A DNA stretch of 64,000 nt from Rhizobiaceae bacterium (GCA_017644005.1 JAEPMJ010000001.1:186001-250000), one strand, 5' to 3'; numbered from the stretch's first letter, positions 20,153 through 29,391 are shown. Notes: generated by a model from the sequence alone, not told the origin. A program made the numbers and translations.

Positions 20153-22066
20153 TCAGGCGCGCGCTGCCTTGTCGGCCTGCCCCAGGGCGCTGAAAACCGT
20201 ACGCACAATGCCGGCACTGTCGAGCCCCGCATCGGCATACATTTTTTCCGGTTTGGCATGATCGACAAAAGCGTCGGGCAAAACCAACGGGCGTGTCTTG
20301 AGCCCGTTTTCCAGCAGGCCGGCATGAGCGAGATGTTGCAGCACATGGCTTGCAAAACCGCCGACGGACCCCTCCTCGACAGTGATCAGAACCTCGTGAT
20401 TGCGGGCCAGCCGCTCGACGAGATCGGTGTCCAGCGGTTTGGCAAAACGCGCGTCCGCAACCGTGGTTGAAAGGCCGGCCGCATCCAGTTCCTCAGCCGC
20501 CGCAAGGCAATCCGCGAGGCGGGTACCGAATGACAGAAGCGCGACTTTGCTCCCTTCGCGCAAGATTCGGCCCTTGCCGATTTCAAGCACGGTACCGCGT
20601 TCCGGCATGTCGACGCCGACGCCGTTGCCACGCGGATAACGGAAGGCGATCGGGCCCTCGTCATAGGCGGCAGCCGTGCGGACCATATGCTTGAGCTCAG
20701 CCTCGTCTCCGGCCGCCATGACGACGAAGCCCGGCAGGGAGCCAAGATATGCGACGTCGAACGCGCCGCAGTGCGTCGGACCGTCGGCGCCGACAAATCC
20801 GGCGCGGTCGATGGGAAAACGCACAGGCAATTTCTGGATTGCCACATCATGCACGACCTGGTCGTAAGCACGCTGCAGGAAGGTCGAGTAGATCGCCGCG
20901 AAGGGCCTGTAACCCTCGGTCGCCAGACCGGCACAGAACGTCACCGCGTGCTGTTCGGCAATGCCAACGTCGAACATGCGCTTGGGGAAAGCCTGTTCGA
21001 ACAGATCGAGCCCTGTGCCGGATGGCATTGCCGCCGTCACGGCGACGATCTTGTCGTCAGCTTCCGCTTCCTGGATCAGGCTTTGTGCAAAAACCTTGGT
21101 GTAGCTTGGCGCGTTTGCTGGCGCCTTGGCCTGAGCGCCGGTGATGACGTCGAATTTCGAGACGCCGTGATATTTGTCGGCCGCGGCCTCGGCGGGCGCA
21201 TAGCCCTTGCCCTTTTGTGTCATCACGTGGATGAGCACCGGTCCGTCGCCATGGTCGCGCACATTGCGCAGCACCGGAATCAGATGTTCCAGATTGTGGC
21301 CGTCGATCGGGCCGATATGGAAAAAGCCCAGTTCTTCGAAGAGTGTGCCGCCGGTCACGTATCCGCGCGCGTGCTCCACTGCCCGCGTCACAGCGCGATC
21401 GAAGCGGCGGCCGAGATAGCCGGTCAGCTTCTTGCCGAAGTCGCGCACGCCGGCGTAGGTGCCGCCCGAGGCAAGACGCGCGAGATAGCCGCTCATCGCA
21501 CCCGAAGGCGGGGCGATCGACATGTCGTTGTCGTTGAGGATCACGATCAGGCGGGCATCAAGCGCGCCCGCGTTATTCATCGCCTCATAGGCCATGCCGG
21601 CCGACATGGCACCATCGCCGATCACGGATATCACATGATTTTTGCGGCCATCGAAGTCACGTGCCACAGCCATGCCAAGGCCGGCGGAAATCGAGGTCGA
21701 CGAATGCGCGGCACCGAAGGGGTCGTATTCGCTTTCCGCACGCTTGGTGAAGCCGGACAGCCCGTTTTCCTGCCGCAGCGTGCGAATGCGCTCGCGCCTG
21801 CCGGTCAGGATCTTGTGCGGGTAGGCCTGGTGACCGACGTCCCAGATGACGCGGTCATCCGGCGTGTTGAAAACATAGTGCAGCGCGACCGTGAGTTCCA
21901 CGACACCCAGCCCCGCCCCCAGATGTCCCCCGGTCTGCGACACGGCATCGATCAGTTCAGAGCGCAGTTCGTCGGCGAGCTGAGGAAGTTCGGCTTCGTC
22001 AAGCTGTCTCAAATCGCCGGGGACGCGGACGCGGTCCAGCAGCGGCGTGGCGGGTGGGTTACTCAA
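20153..22066 (-). CDS. dxs: 1-deoxy-D-xylulose-5-phosphate synthase
   Basis: 637 aa, the first enzyme of the MEP isoprenoid pathway, joining pyruvate and glyceraldehyde 3-phosphate with thiamine diphosphate. Motifs include [19 protein letters not shown], the TPP motif [26 protein letters not shown], and the transketolase pyrimidine-binding part [18 protein letters not shown]. The product supports quinone, haem O and undecaprenyl synthesis; ispE, ispH and a polyprenyl synthase are also in this window. In many rhizobia xseB directly precedes dxs; here DUF2277, a toxin-antitoxin pair and pirin lie between them. Confidence 0.98.
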   Translation of the reverse strand: MSNPPATPLLDRVRVPGDLRQLDEAELPQLADELRSELIDAVSQTGGHLGAGLGVVELTVALHYVFNTPDDRVIWDVGHQAYPHKILTGRRERIRTLRQENGLSGFTKRAESEYDPFGAAHSSTSISAGLGMAVARDFDGRKNHVISVIGDGAMSAGMAYEAMNNAGALDARLIVILNDNDMSIAPPSGAMSGYLARLASGGTYAGVRDFGKKLTGYLGRRFDRAVTRAVEHARGYVTGGTLFEELGFFHIGPIDGHNLEHLIPVLRNVRDHGDGPVLIHVMTQKGKGYAPAEAAADKYHGVSKFDVITGAQAKAPANAPSYTKVFAQSLIQEAEADDKIVAVTAAMPSGTGLDLFEQAFPKRMFDVGIAEQHAVTFCAGLATEGYRPFAAIYSTFLQRAYDQVVHDVAIQKLPVRFPIDRAGFVGADGPTHCGAFDVAYLGSLPGFVVMAAGDEAELKHMVRTAAAYDEGPIAFRYPRGNGVGVDMPERGTVLEIGKGRILREGSKVALLSFGTRLADCLAAAEELDAAGLSTTVADARFAKPLDTDLVERLARNHEVLITVEEGSVGGFASHVLQHLAHAGLLENGLKTRPLVLPDAFVDHAKPEKMYADAGLDSAGIVRTVFSALGQADKAARA

Positions 22067-22161
22067 TTCAGGCTCGGTGCTGTGTTACATAACTCTGTGG
22101 ACATAAGCACTGCCAGCCGGAAAGTAAACGCGTGCAGTGGCCGCACCAAGGCACACCGCGC

Positions 22162-23082
22162 TCACTTCTCCGGCAGCGGAACGAACTCTTCCTCGTCCCC
22201 CGGAACGATGTCGAACCGACCCCTGCGCCACTCTTCTTTGGCCTGCTCAATGCGCTCTTTCGACGAGGAAACGAAATTCCACCAGATGTAGCGCTTCGAA
22301 CCCAGCGACGCGCCGCCGAACAGCATCAGATGTACTGCCGACGCGGCCTCGATGACAATCTCCGTGCCGGGTTTGAAGACGATCAGCCGGTCGGAAGGAA
22401 ATCTGTCGCCTGCGATTACTAGGTCACCCTGCAGTACATAGATCGCGCGTTCCTCGGCTTCGGCCGGGATCGGCAGTCGCGCGCCCGGCTCCAGCCTGAT
22501 ATCGACGTAAAGCGTTTCGGTTTCCGTATGCACCGGCGCGGACTTGCCATGAAACGACCCAATAACGACCCGCGCATGCGTACCCTCGCCCTCCAGAACC
22601 GGCAGATCGTCTGCATGCGTGTGGTCGAAAGCCGGTTCGATTTCCTCGCGGTGATCGGGCAGCGCCAGCCATGTCTGCAGCCCGGAGAGCGACAGCGGGC
22701 CGCCGCGCAGTTCTTCGGGCGAGCGCTCGGAATGAACGATGCCGCGACCGGCCGTCATCAGGTTTACATCGCCGGGCGCAATCACCATCTCGGTGCCGAG
22801 CGAATCCCGGTGCCGTATCTGCCCGTCGAACAGGTAAGTGACGGTGGAAAGCCCGATATGCGGGTGCGGTCGTACATCCATTGCCTCACCCGCGCGCAAG
22901 ACAGCAGGCCCCATGCGGTCGAAGAAGATGAATGGCCCGACAAGCCGGCGGCGCGCTGTAGGCAGTGCGCGGCGAACCGCGAACCCGCCGATGTCGCGCG
23001 CATTGGGGATGATCAGCGTTTCGATTGCATCGCAAGCGAAAGCGTCGCCGGGTTGAGGGTCGTTGCCTGGAAAGAAGCTCAT
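22162..23082 (-). CDS. Pirin family protein (bicupin)
   Basis: 306 aa, standard pirin length. The N-terminal cupin has RRALPTARRRLVGPFIFFD, MDVRPHPHIGLSTVTYLFDG (metal-binding His set), HRDSLGTEMVIAPGDVNLMTAGRGIVHSE in pieces, and the C-terminal pirin domain follows (LEPGARLPIPAEAEERAIYV). Pirins are iron proteins; some have quercetinase activity and some bind regulators, so no precise role is claimed. It lies 7 bp downstream of the PIN toxin gene, close enough to be read through from the toxin-antitoxin promoter. Confidence 0.94.
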   Translation of the reverse strand: MSFFPGNDPQPGDAFACDAIETLIIPNARDIGGFAVRRALPTARRRLVGPFIFFDRMGPAVLRAGEAMDVRPHPHIGLSTVTYLFDGQIRHRDSLGTEMVIAPGDVNLMTAGRGIVHSERSPEELRGGPLSLSGLQTWLALPDHREEIEPAFDHTHADDLPVLEGEGTHARVVIGSFHGKSAPVHTETETLYVDIRLEPGARLPIPAEAEERAIYVLQGDLVIAGDRFPSDRLIVFKPGTEIVIEAASAVHLMLFGGASLGSKRYIWWNFVSSSKERIEQAKEEWRRGRFDIVPGDEEEFVPLPEK

Positions 23083-23089
23083 TTCGCGA

Positions 23090-23479
23090 TCACCATGTCA
23101 GAATGGCGACATCGTACCGTGACAGCTGGCGATCATATGTCACGAATTGCATGTCCTCGGTGATTGCCTGCGACAGCATCAAGCGGTCGAACGGATCCGA
23201 ATGGATCAATGGCAAGCGCTCCATAAAGGCGGCGTGGGAAGCGGTCACATCCAGTATGTTGAAATCTGCAGCACCGAACTCATTGACCGCTCGATGAGCT
23301 GACAGCGGCGGAGCGTCCGAGCGGCCAAGTGCGCGCTTGATGGCAATTTCCCAAACCGCCACGGCTGAAACAGCTACCTGATTTGCCGGGTCTTCGATCA
23401 CAGCACGCAGTTGGTTCGACAGGCGTTCGGGAGTGTTTGTCAGCCACACTGCAACATGCGTGTCGAGCAGAAGTCTCAC
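23090..23479 (-). CDS. PIN-domain toxin, VapC type
   Basis: 129 aa predicted ribonuclease toxin. The acidic active-site residues are present: D6 in LLLDTHVAVW, the glutamate in SAVAVWEIAIKRALG, and aspartates in HSDPFDRLML and VTYDRQLSRY. It starts with ATG at 23479 overlapping the antitoxin stop by 4 nt, the usual antitoxin-first arrangement. The pair sits between xseB/DUF2277 and pirin-dxs, a likely later insertion into a conserved block. Confidence 0.94.
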   Translation of the reverse strand: MRLLLDTHVAVWLTNTPERLSNQLRAVIEDPANQVAVSAVAVWEIAIKRALGRSDAPPLSAHRAVNEFGAADFNILDVTASHAAFMERLPLIHSDPFDRLMLSQAITEDMQFVTYDRQLSRYDVAILTW

Positions 23480-23739
23480 TTCTCCTTCGTGACTCCGCCG
23501 AAAAACATTGCCTCAACCTCGGCGTCCAAGGCCTGAAAGGCCTCGAAATCCAGCGGCGGGTATTTTCCACGGGCCAAGCCAAGCCGACGCTTCTGCTTCG
23601 GTACGGCATTCAGCGGAACCAGCTTGGCGGCAGGCTTGCCATTGCGTGCGATGATGATCTCGCTTTCCGCTCCCGACTCGACAGCCTCAACCAGCTTGGA
23701 CAGCTTGGTCTTGGCTTCGAGCATGTTGACGGTGCTCAC
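23476..23739 (-). CDS. Antitoxin of the Phd/YefM (VapB-like) family
   Basis: 87 aa. The N-terminal DNA-binding Phd/YefM fold is recognisable (MLEAKTKLSKLVEAVESGAE, then IIIARNGKPAAKLVPL); the C-terminal part (FEAFQALDAEVEAMFFGG) should wrap the toxin. The start is GTG at 23739, decided by an aggagag ribosome site 5-6 nt upstream. Repeated boxes at 23752-23769 are the likely autoregulatory operator. The last 4 nt overlap the toxin start. Confidence 0.92.
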   Translation of the reverse strand: MSTVNMLEAKTKLSKLVEAVESGAESEIIIARNGKPAAKLVPLNAVPKQKRRLGLARGKYPPLDFEAFQALDAEVEAMFFGGVTKEK

Positions 23740-23751
23740 GGAATCTCTCCT

Positions 23752-23769
23752 TAGCTAAGTCTAGCTAAG
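23752..23769. promoter_or_regulatory. Candidate antitoxin operator: two tagctaag repeats with 10-bp period
   Basis: tagctaag occurs at 23752-23759 and again at 23762-23769, exactly one helical turn apart, and the first copy lies in the palindrome cttagctaag. The element is 12 bp upstream of the antitoxin GTG, just above its ribosome site, as expected for autorepression by a Phd/YefM antitoxin-toxin complex. Confidence 0.6.
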
Positions 23770-23815
23770 ATGGGTCGCCTGCCAGGTGCTGTCAAGTCAG
23801 CCTCGTCGCCGCCAT

Positions 23816-24094
23816 TCAGGCTTCGGCGCGCGCAAAACGCGCCGCCGAGCGGGCACGTGCCTTCTCTGACTCTTCCTCGCGATTTTTGGGCGGCTGCGCT
23901 GTTTCCATCGCGTCCAGCAATTCATGCACGTTTGCGGTGATCGCGGCGACAGCACGCTCAAAGGCCGCTTCGTTGCGTTTTGAAGGTCGGGTCGAGCCGC
24001 TCACCTTGCGCACGAACTGCAGCGCGGCGTCGTGAATTTCGTCGTGCGTTGCAGGCGGTTCGAAATTGAACAGCGGCTTGATATTGCGGCACAT
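23816..24094 (-). CDS. DUF2277 domain-containing protein
   Basis: 92 aa. The N-terminus MCRNIKPLFNFEPPATHDEI is the hallmark of DUF2277, followed by AALQFVRKVSGSTRPSKRNE and a charged C-terminus rich in Glu, Arg and Ala. The family is small, cytoplasmic and of unknown function. It follows xseB by 53 bp on the same strand. Confidence 0.92.
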   Translation of the reverse strand: MCRNIKPLFNFEPPATHDEIHDAALQFVRKVSGSTRPSKRNEAAFERAVAAITANVHELLDAMETAQPPKNREEESEKARARSAARFARAEA

Positions 24095-24147
24095 ATCTTC
24101 GCTCCCGGCTCGTTCAAACGCCAGAATTGTGGCGACAAAGGCGGCGA

Positions 24148-24402
24148 TTACATGTCGCCGTCGAGTGGCACCGTACCCTCAGGCTTGCCTTCGCGCGACA
24201 GCCTTATCTTCTCGACCTTGTCTTCCGCTGCCTTCAGCAGCTTGTCGCAATGCGCCTTCAACGCCTCGCCGCGCTCATAGGTTCGGATCGATTCGTCCAG
24301 CGGAACGTCGCCGCGCTCCAGATCCTCGACGATTTTCTCAAGCGCCTCGAGCGCCTTCTCGAAGGTCATCGTCTTGATGTCGTCGTTGCCGTTCTCGGCC
24401 AT
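24148..24402 (-). CDS. xseB: Exodeoxyribonuclease VII small subunit
   Basis: 84 aa. The XseB helical repeat is clear ([20 protein letters not shown], then [20 protein letters not shown]). Several XseB copies bind XseA to make the single-strand nuclease of mismatch and damage repair; xseA is not in this window. The ATG at 24402 follows the histone-deacetylase-like stop by 3 nt, so the two are probably one transcript, a common rhizobial arrangement. Confidence 0.97.
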   Translation of the reverse strand: MAENGNDDIKTMTFEKALEALEKIVEDLERGDVPLDESIRTYERGEALKAHCDKLLKAAEDKVEKIRLSREGKPEGTVPLDGDM

Positions 24403-24405
24403 TTC

Positions 24406-25332
24406 TTATCCCTTCATCAGGCGGCTGACATGAGCGGCAGTCGACGTTGCAAGCCCCTGCAGGTCGTAACCGCCCTCAAGCAGGCTGACGAGCCGGTTCG
24501 AACACAACCGCCCCGCCCGTTCCAGAAGTTCGCCCGTTGCCCAGTCGAAATCATCTTCGACGAGATTGATTTCGGCCAGCGGGTCGCGGTGATGCGCGTC
24601 GAAGCCCGCCGAAATGATGATCAGATCCGGCTTGAAGGCATCGATTGCCGACAAAACGCGCGTGCGCATCGCCTCCTTGAAGGCCTCTCCCTCGTCGCCA
24701 GCGGCCAGCGGCGCATTGACGATGTTGCCGGCGCCGGTTTCGTGCCTGTCGCCCGTTCCGGGGTAAAGTGGCATCTGGTGCGTGGAACAATAGAGCACGC
24801 TCGGGTCGTGCCAGAAGATGTCCTGGGTTCCATTGCCGTGGTGAACGTCCCAATCAACAATTGCAACGCGCTCCGCGCCATGTTTGCGCTGCGCATGCCG
24901 CGCGGCAATTGCCGCGTTGTTGAACAGGCAAAAGCCCATCGCCGTTTCGCGCTCGGCGTGATGGCCGGGCGGACGCGAGGCGACGAACACATTGTCGGCC
25001 ACGCCTGAGAAGACGTCGTCAACCGCGGCCGTCGCCGCGCCTATCGCGGTCAGTGCCGCCTGCCAACTCTTGGGGCTGGCGGAAGTGTCGGCATCGATGC
25101 GCGCAAGGCCTTCGCTGGGTATCGCTGCCTCGACTTTCTCCCGGTACGAAAGCGGGTGCGCCAGGAGAATTGCATCGGGATCGCCCGACGGCGACTCCTT
25201 TCGGTCGAGCGAGTCAAAGCGCTCGTCTTGCAAAGCTTGCGCGATTGCGCGTAGCCGGTCAGGCCGTTCGGGATGGCCGGCCGGTGTCAGATGCTCAAGG
25301 TAGATCGGGTGCGTGTAGAGGCGCGTCGTCAT
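24406..25332 (-). CDS. Histone deacetylase family protein (acetylpolyamine/acetoin-type amidohydrolase)
   Basis: 308 aa zinc hydrolase. Motifs in order: HPIYLEHLTPAGHPERPDRL, the catalytic pair in RPPGHHAERETAMGFCLFNN, metal ligands in VDWDVHHGNGTQDIF and ISAGFDAHHRDPLAE, and the late LLEGGYDLQGLA. Bacterial members deacetylate small amines or proteins, so the substrate is open. The start chosen is ATG at 25332, which gives MTTRLYTHP; the frame is open nine codons further. Conserved neighbour of xseB in rhizobia. Confidence 0.94.
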   Translation of the reverse strand: MTTRLYTHPIYLEHLTPAGHPERPDRLRAIAQALQDERFDSLDRKESPSGDPDAILLAHPLSYREKVEAAIPSEGLARIDADTSASPKSWQAALTAIGAATAAVDDVFSGVADNVFVASRPPGHHAERETAMGFCLFNNAAIAARHAQRKHGAERVAIVDWDVHHGNGTQDIFWHDPSVLYCSTHQMPLYPGTGDRHETGAGNIVNAPLAAGDEGEAFKEAMRTRVLSAIDAFKPDLIIISAGFDAHHRDPLAEINLVEDDFDWATGELLERAGRLCSNRLVSLLEGGYDLQGLATSTAAHVSRLMKG

Positions 25333-25401
25333 GCCCCGATATAGGCGTTTGACAGCCACTTGGCCATCGCGGACACAGCCTCGCTGCGCGTGTTCAACAG
25401 G

Positions 25402-26379
25402 TCACGCACCTTCGACGGCAGATGGGCGCCCACCGAAAGACGACACCGCCTTATCCTTCAATTCTCGAAAGTGGCTGGAGGCGCCCGCGAGCCGCCGGTC
25501 CCATTCGGGGTCCGGCACCTGGCCTTCGATCACACGAAAATAGACCTGCATGAGTGCGGCGATTGCGAATGGTTCGATCAATGCGGCTTTGATGGCCCAG
25601 GCGAAGATGATGGCCAGCACAAATGACCAGCCGGCAAGCTGCCCCGGCATCACGTAAAGGACCGCGGCGGCCGGCGCCAGCATCAGGAGGAATACCAGCA
25701 GCGCAAGCGCCCACATGAAGAATGCAAGCCAGACCGCGTTCTTGACCATCACCGCACCGTTTTGAGCATAAAGAACAACGCCCTGGCGTGCGGTATCGAA
25801 CGGGTCGCGCGAATTGATGCGGATATTGTAGCCGAGCAGCACTTCGTCGACATAGGTCAGAGACAGCCGGATGACGGTGTTGATGAAGCCCACAAGCCCG
25901 TTGAGGCCGGGGATCGGCACAAAACGCGCAATACCGCCCAGAAGACCGGTGATGACCCGGATGGCGCCTTTCACCAGCTGGTCCACCACGAAGAGAACAT
26001 TGGCCTCGCCGAAACGCTCGGCCACGACCGCGCGGGCATGATCGATCTGGCTTTTTCCCGCGGGCAGTTCTCTGCCCTCGATCAGTTCGACCAGAACCGC
26101 TATATGGCCGGCCTTGACCATGTAGAGGATGTATTCGCGCAGCCAGTAGAGCACGACTGAGACGACAACGATGCCGCCGAGGCCACCGAAAACGGCAAAG
26201 CCTGCCGGTCCATCAGTGTTACCGAACACGTGGCCCAGCCCGAAGCCCACCCCGGCGCCGACACCCGTCGCCAGCACATAAGCCAGGGTGATGGAAAAAT
26301 AGACGCCCAGCCGCAGCAGGATGAACGGCCAGGTGCGAACCATCATGCCCAATGTCCTGCCGAAATCGAAATCCCACAT
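25402..26379 (-). CDS. Multi-pass membrane protein of unknown function
   Basis: 325 aa with about six hydrophobic segments, for example FILLRLGVYFSITLAYVLAT, FAVFGGLGGIVVVSVVLYWL, WLAFFMWALALLVFLLMLAP and FVLAIIFAWAIKAALIEPF. A Gly/Pro/Ile patch (ITGLLGGIARFVPIPGLNGL) and the soluble C-terminus (DPEWDRRLAGASSHFRELKD) are other features. No catalytic motif was recognised. It precedes the histone-deacetylase-like gene by 69 bp on the same strand and may be co-transcribed with it. Confidence 0.88.
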   Translation of the reverse strand: MWDFDFGRTLGMMVRTWPFILLRLGVYFSITLAYVLATGVGAGVGFGLGHVFGNTDGPAGFAVFGGLGGIVVVSVVLYWLREYILYMVKAGHIAVLVELIEGRELPAGKSQIDHARAVVAERFGEANVLFVVDQLVKGAIRVITGLLGGIARFVPIPGLNGLVGFINTVIRLSLTYVDEVLLGYNIRINSRDPFDTARQGVVLYAQNGAVMVKNAVWLAFFMWALALLVFLLMLAPAAAVLYVMPGQLAGWSFVLAIIFAWAIKAALIEPFAIAALMQVYFRVIEGQVPDPEWDRRLAGASSHFRELKDKAVSSFGGRPSAVEGA

Positions 26380-26421
26380 CTTCGAATGCGCTCCTCGTCA
26401 TATCTGCCCAACGCCGGCAGA

Positions 26422-27429
26422 TCAGGGAATCACTGCAAGCAAAGTACCATTATCGTCTGCCGTCACGATGGCACCCCCCACATTGGAGAGCGCGGTGGCA
26501 ACGCGACCGGGCAAGCGGGTTCTGGTGACTGCCCCTGTCGAGACAATCACAAGCGACCGGCGGTCAGCGCCGGGCAGTGCGAGGTCAAGCCGGCCATCGC
26601 GGGTGAAATCGCCGGTTGCGGACAGCTGCTGCTCGCGCGAACCGATGAAATGATTAGAGAATCCGGAGCGGTTGCTGCCGAAGCGCTTGAGTTTGCCGTT
26701 TTCGAATGTCGCCAGCTTAAGCGTGCCACCGATATGCGGCGTTTCCACCCAGGCGACGACCGGCCTGCCTGCACCATGGTAGCTGGCGATGCCGGCCACG
26801 TTGAGCCAGCGGCGGCTGCGGCCGATCTCGGCCGATGCGTCGAGAAGTTCCAGCACGCCGTCGCGCAAACCGTAAACCGCTATTGCGCCGCCGCGCTTCA
26901 AGGACGAGCGTATCGTGACGATCTCGTTGCGGCCGTCGCCATCGAGGTCGGCGATACGCGGGGTGATGTCTTCGAACACATGGGTATCGGGCAGAACAAG
27001 CTCGTGTAGCTGACCGACAGCATCTCGTGCGACGAGCGATCCCGCTTCGATACCGTCGCCCAGGACGGCGTGGCCATAACGCGTGGTCGGGCGTCCGTAC
27101 CAGGCCTGCCTTATGTCGCCCGACGATGCGCTGGCGATGCGGCCATCGGGAAGGCCACCGTGGGGGGCCTTCGGCGGCAGGCCTGAAACTTGTGCCGGCG
27201 CCAGGCAGACGACCCTGGCCTCGCACCGCCTGAGCCTGTAGGTCGTGCCGTCGCGCAGAACTGCAAATACGCTATTGCCGACGTTCAACAGCATGCTCAC
27301 AGGTGCCGGCGTGTCGATCGCATATCGCTCGGCAGCGTGCGCCGCGGAAGCCGTGGCGATAATCCACCACAGCGCCGCGGCAGCTGCCGCGACCGAACCG
27401 GTTGGTGTCCGTTTGCCCGGATCAGCCAT
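26422..27429 (-). CDS. Exported FG-GAP/VCBS-repeat protein
   Basis: 335 aa. An N-terminal hydrophobic segment (VAAAAAALWWIIATASAAHA) looks like a signal peptide. The body has beta-propeller-like repeats with calcium-type loops: RIADLDGDGRNEIVTI and ATGDFTRDGRLDLALPG. This suggests a periplasmic or surface beta-propeller; its ligand is unknown. ATG at 27429 overlaps the 3' end of the TetR gene by 8 bp; the frame is open ten codons further. It may be transcribed from the TetR promoter, which would put it under the same operators. Confidence 0.82.
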   Translation of the reverse strand: MADPGKRTPTGSVAAAAAALWWIIATASAAHAAERYAIDTPAPVSMLLNVGNSVFAVLRDGTTYRLRRCEARVVCLAPAQVSGLPPKAPHGGLPDGRIASASSGDIRQAWYGRPTTRYGHAVLGDGIEAGSLVARDAVGQLHELVLPDTHVFEDITPRIADLDGDGRNEIVTIRSSLKRGGAIAVYGLRDGVLELLDASAEIGRSRRWLNVAGIASYHGAGRPVVAWVETPHIGGTLKLATFENGKLKRFGSNRSGFSNHFIGSREQQLSATGDFTRDGRLDLALPGADRRSLVIVSTGAVTRTRLPGRVATALSNVGGAIVTADDNGTLLAVIP

Positions 27430-28030
27430 TCTCACCCTTGTCTGTCCGCAAACCGTCAAGCATCGCCTTGAAAACTCTTACCGCTTCAGCGGAGACAGCT
27501 TCCGGTTCGTCCGAGTTGGCAATCCACTGCGCAGCATGAAGCGAAGCGCCGTTGATCAGGCGAGCCGTAGCCGCCGGCGTGATGTCCTGCCTGTAATACC
27601 CTTCCCTCTGCAGCCGAGTCACACTTGCCGTCAAAGCGGCGATGCAGCCATCCTGCGTCGCCCAGCGCGAGGGATCACCCAATACGGCTGGGCCGTCACG
27701 ATGCACAATGCGCTGGATTTCGGGCTCAAGCGCCATCTCGATATAGGCGACGCATTCCTCGACGAAGCCACGCAGGGGGCTGGATGCCTGGGCCGAAACA
27801 GCGTTCAGCCGTGCAGTCATCTCGGCATCGATTTGTATCACAACCGCTTCCAGCAGGCCCTTTTTACCCCCGAAGTGATGGTAAATCGCGCCCCGCGTCA
27901 GCCCGACTTCGGCGGTGAAGTCGTCCATCGACGCGTCGGCGTAGCCGACCGTGCCGAAAGCACGGCGCGCCGCCGCAATCAGCTTCGACCGCGTTTCGGC
28001 AATCATGTCGGTTCTGGGTCGGTGGGCCAT
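27422..28030 (-). CDS. TetR family transcriptional regulator
   Basis: 202 aa. The N-terminal helix-turn-helix is typical (TRSKLIAAARRAFGTVGYAD, then MDDFTAEVGLTRGAIYHHFG); the C-terminal ligand domain is unassigned. The start chosen is ATG at 28030; the frame is open to 28072 but that segment would run into the operator repeats. It is divergent from an MFS transporter with three 15-bp palindromes between them, so it very likely represses both genes and releases on binding a transported compound. Confidence 0.95.
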   Translation of the reverse strand: MAHRPRTDMIAETRSKLIAAARRAFGTVGYADASMDDFTAEVGLTRGAIYHHFGGKKGLLEAVVIQIDAEMTARLNAVSAQASSPLRGFVEECVAYIEMALEPEIQRIVHRDGPAVLGDPSRWATQDGCIAALTASVTRLQREGYYRQDITPAATARLINGASLHAAQWIANSDEPEAVSAEAVRVFKAMLDGLRTDKGENG

Positions 28031-28046
28031 ATTCCGTCCTAAATAA

Positions 28047-28114
28047 CATACGCCTCGTATGCCAATTGACATACGTCTCGTATGTATTTATCTGATTCAC
28101 ATACGCCTCGTATG
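28047..28114. promoter_or_regulatory. Three TetR-type palindromic operators between the TetR and MFS genes
   Basis: A 15-bp palindrome with arms catacg and cgtatg around a 3-nt centre occurs at 28047-28061 (centre cct), 28070-28084 (tct) and 28100-28114 (cct). The start-to-start spacings are 23 and 30 bp. They fill the divergent promoter region, 16 bp from the TetR start and 36 bp from the MFS start, and no other gene upstream in this window shares them. Symmetry, copy number and location point to binding by the adjacent TetR protein. Confidence 0.88.
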
Positions 28115-28150
28115 TATGACATCCAACTCCGTGAATCGAGGAGAAATTAC

Positions 28151-29374
28151 ATGTCCAACCCTTACCGGGAGATCTTTCGCGCGCCGGGAGCATTGGGTTT
28201 CGCGGCGGCGGGCTTTGTGGCCCGATTGCCGATCGCAATGGCTCCAATCGGCATCGTGGCCATGCTGTCCCAGACTCATGGCGAATACTGGCTCGCGGGC
28301 GCGGTCTCGGCGACTTACGCACTGACCAACGCTCTCGTTTCACCGCAGGTCTCGCGACTTGTGGATCGATACGGCCAGACTGCCATTGTCGTTCCCGCAA
28401 CCGTTCTCTCTGTCCTCGCGTTCACGGCCTTAATGATCGCGACAAACCAGCGCTGGCCGACCTGGACGCTGTTTGTTGCCGCCTTTTTTGCAGCAGCGAT
28501 GCCCAGCATGCCGGCAATGATCCGCGCCCGCTGGACCGAGATTTTCCGCGGCAAACCCGAACTCAACACCGCGTTCGCATTCGAATCTGCCATGGACGAA
28601 GTGATGTACATCGCCGGCGCATCGCTTTCGGTGGGATTGGCCGTCTCGCTGTTTCCGGAAGCCGGCATCATGGCAAATACGGCTCTGCTCGCCTTCGGCA
28701 CTGCCGCCTTCATTCTGCAACGCTCTACCGAACCCGGAATCAGGCCCGCAGGTCAGCGCGCGGTGGGATCCGCGATCCGGCTGCCTGCCGTACAATTGGT
28801 TACACTGGCGCTTATCTTTGTCGGTGCGATCTTCGCCACCGCCGAGGTCGGTGCGGTCGCCATTACCGAGGAACTCGGTACACCCAATGCGGCGAGCCTA
28901 GTGATCGGCGTCTACGCGGTTGGATCGTTCGCCCTCGGTCTGGTCGTCGGTGCACTCAATCTCAAATTTCCGCTTCAGAAGCAGTTTGCAATTGCGCTGG
29001 CCGCGATCGCACTTACCCAGATCCCGCTACTGTTTTTCACAGGTTCGGTTCTGCTGCTGGCAGCCACGGTGTTCCTGAGCGGTATAGCAATCTCGCCGAC
29101 TTTCATTACGGCTTTCGGATTGATCGAGCGTCGGGTTCCCGAATCGATGCTCACCGAAGGCGTGACCTGGGTGATGACGGGCATAGGTATCGGTATGGCC
29201 TTGGGCGCTTTCGTTGCCGGCTGGGTGGTTGATAATTTCGGCGCGCATAACGGGTTCTGGGTGTCGGTCGCAGCCGGGGGCATGGCGCTTTCAGTTGCCC
29301 TGCTCGGGCAGCAAGTGCTTGCCGGCAAGCACACCGGCAGCATACCGGACGCGGCACCCCATCCGGCTGAATAA
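28151..29374 (+). CDS. MFS transporter
   Basis: 407 aa with about twelve hydrophobic helices and a central cytoplasmic break (RSTEPGIRPAGQRAVGSAIR). The N-terminus MSNPYREIFRAPGALGFAAA leads into GFVARLPIAMAPIGIVAM. The start ATG at 28151 has a strong gaggag ribosome site 7 nt upstream; the longer open frame runs through the operators. Divergent TetR control suggests an efflux pump for a small toxic or signalling compound, but the substrate cannot be told. A strong hairpin at 29392 ends the gene. Confidence 0.95.
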   Translation: MSNPYREIFRAPGALGFAAAGFVARLPIAMAPIGIVAMLSQTHGEYWLAGAVSATYALTNALVSPQVSRLVDRYGQTAIVVPATVLSVLAFTALMIATNQRWPTWTLFVAAFFAAAMPSMPAMIRARWTEIFRGKPELNTAFAFESAMDEVMYIAGASLSVGLAVSLFPEAGIMANTALLAFGTAAFILQRSTEPGIRPAGQRAVGSAIRLPAVQLVTLALIFVGAIFATAEVGAVAITEELGTPNAASLVIGVYAVGSFALGLVVGALNLKFPLQKQFAIALAAIALTQIPLLFFTGSVLLLAATVFLSGIAISPTFITAFGLIERRVPESMLTEGVTWVMTGIGIGMALGAFVAGWVVDNFGAHNGFWVSVAAGGMALSVALLGQQVLAGKHTGSIPDAAPHPAE

Positions 29375-29391
29375 GCCTCACCCCCCGATGA

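Noticed and set aside
20687..22291. 534-codon plus-strand frame opposite dxs
   Set aside because: Antisense shadow with His/Arg-rich, non-conserved content; dxs on the other strand is unambiguous.
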